The notes below the pieces were generated by a model, which did not search any database, had not been told where the DNA came from, and saw nothing but the letters and a program-made list of their open reading frames with translations. Below, one piece after another: positions 62,144-64,000 of a DNA stretch of 64,000 nucleotides. Source of the DNA: Desulfamplus sp. GTDB lineage: Bacteria > Desulfobacterota > Desulfobacteria > Desulfobacterales > Desulfobacteraceae. The number at the start of each line of letters is the position of its first letter. Within the stretch, counting starts at the first letter, position 1. The stretch covers positions 1 to 64,000 of the forward strand of contig JADGBE010000011.1 of the NCBI GenBank assembly GCA_015231615.1. Direction: 5' to 3'. The position numbers were made by a program, and so were the translations under genes.

Positions 62144-63127
62144 TTATTTGAAATTGCCTGACCACAAATGAGATATATCGCCAAAATGTTTCTCTACCCA
62201 TTCATCTGAATAGACTGTATCCAAATAACGCTCCCCACGATCTGGAACTATGGCTGCTATCACTGCATCTTTTGGGAACTCTTCCCGTTTTTTCTCAATT
62301 GCCATGATAACACCACCTGTAGAGCCTCCTGCTAAAATAGCCTCACTATGGAGAAGACGGCGGCATCCAACAACACAATCAATATCAGTGATATGAACTA
62401 CATCGTCTTGTAAATCAGGCATCATTAGCTCTGGAACTCTGGCTGCCCCGTGTCCTGGAATAATGCGTTTGGCAGGAGGATCGTTATATATTGCACTACC
62501 TTTGGCATCTACTGCAATTACCTTAGTATCTGTGATGCCAAAAAATCGCAGATATTCCCGACACCCACGCAATGTGCCACAAGTGCTTACAGCTATAAAA
62601 AGATAATCAAGTTTTCTGTTTAAAGCATGAATTATCTCGTGCATTGTCTGGTGGTGTGCGCCGGGGTTATATAGATTGGCATACTGATTTGTCCAATAAG
62701 AGTTTGGAATCTGCCTTTGCAGCTCTTGAACCCTTGCAACACGAGCGTGTAAATATTCACCAGTAACAGGATCAGGCTTTGGCACTAAATCAATGGTTGC
62801 CCCATAAACCTCTAACATCTTCAGGTTTTGACCGGTTGTTTTAGGGTCAACAACGCATATAAACTTTAAACCAAGAAAATGGCAAACTTGAGCCAAACCA
62901 ATTCCTAAATTACCTGAACTTGACTCAATGATTGTTGTTTCAGCGTTTATTTCACCCTTTTCAAGCCCTCTTTTGACAATATTTAATGCTGTGCGATCTT
63001 TAATTGATCCGCCAGGGTTAAACATCTCAAGTTTTACCCACACCTGAAATGGGGCATCTTTAAATAAACGGTTAAGTCGAATTGTCGGGGTATTGCCAAT
63101 TGTGCCAAGTATTCCGTCAGTTTTCAT
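62144..63127 (-). CDS. sbnA: 2,3-diaminopropionate biosynthesis protein SbnA
   Basis: A cysteine-synthase-fold PLP enzyme. SbnA joins O-phosphoserine and glutamate to give the substrate of SbnB. It starts G-I-L-G-T-I-G-N-T-P-T-I-R-L, with the PLP lysine K43 in N-P-G-G-S-I-K-D-R and the E-S-S-S-G-N-L-G loop at 68-75. The segment N-Q-Y-A-N-L-Y-N-P-G-A-H-H is the SbnA version of the substrate region rather than that of CysK. It lies 21 bases after the PKS stop, so it is in the same operon. Confidence 0.9.
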   Translation of the reverse strand: MKTDGILGTIGNTPTIRLNRLFKDAPFQVWVKLEMFNPGGSIKDRTALNIVKRGLEKGEINAETTIIESSSGNLGIGLAQVCHFLGLKFICVVDPKTTGQNLKMLEVYGATIDLVPKPDPVTGEYLHARVARVQELQRQIPNSYWTNQYANLYNPGAHHQTMHEIIHALNRKLDYLFIAVSTCGTLRGCREYLRFFGITDTKVIAVDAKGSAIYNDPPAKRIIPGHGAARVPELMMPDLQDDVVHITDIDCVVGCRRLLHSEAILAGGSTGGVIMAIEKKREEFPKDAVIAAIVPDRGERYLDTVYSDEWVEKHFGDISHLWSGNFK

Positions 63128-63148
63128 CCTTAGTTTGCTCCTTAAATC

Positions 63149-64000
63149 CTAATTACAATTATTTTTTAATATTTTTAAATGATGTTGCATAAGCTGATTC
63201 ATGGTTTGAATTTGTTGGATCATTATCCCTTCGATTGTATCGTTAATAGCTGCTGATGGCGTTGATATTAAATTAAAAGCCTGCGGCTCTTGTGATAAAG
63301 ATTTTTCACTATTAGATATTTGAGGCTCTTTTACAAGTTTTTGATTAATTTTTTCTTCAATATTTTGTCCAACTCCTATTTTGACCTTTTGATCAGGCTT
63401 TATTTCAATGTTTTGGTTAATTTTTTCTTCTATATTGTGTTCAATGTTTCGCTCGATTTTTTGCTCAATGCTTTTATCAATCTTTCGATTGATCCAGTGA
63501 CGTTCACGCTGAAATGGATAGTTGGGCAATAAAACTTTTGAATGGCTAAATGGTGCTTCAAATGTTTTCCAATCAACATCAACACCAGCTACATAAAGCT
63601 CTCCTAATGAGCGTAACATACGAATTGTATCTGGAACTCTTGGAGATAATGAAGGTAACCGCCTAATATCAGAGTGTTTCTCCAAACCATTTTTAACAAA
63701 TAGACTCTCTGGAAGAGTCATATCAAGATCAATCAAATTTGGGCTTGGTCCTATCTCAACCATTGTGTTGTAGTTTTTACGGATATAGAGCAGGCTCTTT
63801 ACAAACTGAACAGGTTGACGCATGTGGCGACACCAATAATCAGTGGTGCAAATCTCATCTCCGATTGGTTTTCCTGTTAAATTAGAGATAACAGGAACTA
63901 TAGGCGTTTTATAAGATATGTTTTTAGCACTATTTTTAAAATTATCCATAATCTGTTCAGTCAATGGTGAATGAAAAGCTGTAGATATATTTATCTGCAT
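63149..64000 (-). CDS. Polyketide synthase C-terminus (acyltransferase end), cut by window edge
   Basis: The visible 283 residues begin in the second half of an acyltransferase domain (A-F-H-S-P-L near 8-13 with the catalytic His, V-I-S-N-L-T-G near 37-43, V-E-I-G-P-S-P near 81-87) and pass the post-AT linker ending N-Y-P-F-Q-R-E-R-H-W at 160-169. No KR, DH or ACP follows. Instead there is an Ile/Asn/Glu/Lys repeat tail (about 172-225) and a terminal helix M-N-Q-L-M-Q-H-H-L-K-I-L. The carrier proteins are probably the tandem ACPs of the NRPS. The real start lies beyond 64000. Confidence 0.9.
   Translation of the reverse strand: MQINISTAFHSPLTEQIMDNFKNSAKNISYKTPIVPVISNLTGKPIGDEICTTDYWCRHMRQPVQFVKSLLYIRKNYNTMVEIGPSPNLIDLDMTLPESLFVKNGLEKHSDIRRLPSLSPRVPDTIRMLRSLGELYVAGVDVDWKTFEAPFSHSKVLLPNYPFQRERHWINRKIDKSIEQKIERNIEHNIEEKINQNIEIKPDQKVKIGVGQNIEEKINQKLVKEPQISNSEKSLSQEPQAFNLISTPSAAINDTIEGIMIQQIQTMNQLMQHHLKILKNNCN

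Overview
The window is AT-rich bacterial DNA with dense, operonic coding on both strands. I see no tRNA, rRNA or CRISPR array. The best taxonomic hint is the block MetV, MetF, HdrA-like, HdrA-MvhD (41.4-46.2 kb) followed by a RACo-like ASKHA ATPase. This points to an anaerobe with a Wood-Ljungdahl (methyl-branch) pathway and flavin-based electron transfer, most likely a sulfate-reducing Desulfobacterota (Desulfobacterales-type). That placement is inference from gene content.

Layout. 0-5 kb: 5'-truncated S1-domain protein, SH3/anchor membrane protein, class II aldolase, then a two-gene unit of a DAC-like (diadenylate-cyclase-fold) protein and a histidine-rich protein. 5.1-5.8 kb: an IS200-type element. 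6-10.7 kb: a membrane coiled-coil protein, a TetR regulator, a degenerate HD-GYP protein behind rsmA, a 203-bp MITE-like element, a NIF3/YqfO-like protein and a TetR remnant. 11-18.1 kb: a 1937-residue pseudokinase/ATPase/histidine kinase, then a REC-GGDEF protein with a 9-G run in its catalytic motif. 18.2-18.8 kb: three short toxin-antitoxin-like relics. 18.9-28.3 kb: acyltransferase and alpha-toroid pair, K+ channel, 5-FTHF cyclo-ligase, serS, thrC, LysM protein, PilF-like TPR lipoprotein. 28.3-35.3 kb: rfbBAC, a SLOG-like protein, an EAL-HDOD protein with a duplicated 5' end, and a type II restriction-modification pair. 35.4-41.1 kb: pepN, arginase, PAS histidine kinase. 41.4-50.6 kb: the C1/electron-transfer block, RACo-like protein and a 5TM hybrid kinase.

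The most interesting block is 50.7-64.0 kb, all on the minus strand: the C-terminal end of a polyketide synthase (cut by the window edge), SbnA-like and SbnB-like enzymes that together make 2,3-diaminopropionate, a zinc-ribbon PP-loop ATPase, and a 2972-residue megasynthase ordered ACP-ACP-aminotransferase-C-A-PCP-E-C. The A-domain pocket reads D-I-W-E-V-T-A-D-D-K, which suits a short diamino acid. The genes suggest a polyketide chain that receives a beta-amine and is extended with a D-diaminopropionyl residue, with a possible PP-loop modification. No thioesterase is in the window and the last module ends in a bare C domain.

The window is also rich in small repeats that ordinary annotation misses: four hairpin loci in intergenic gaps, a GTAGAGAC palindrome family with one copy inside the NRPS A domain, a G-rich repeat with one copy translated inside pepN, an 18-bp coding VNTR in the NRPS, and a perfect 122-bp tandem duplication.
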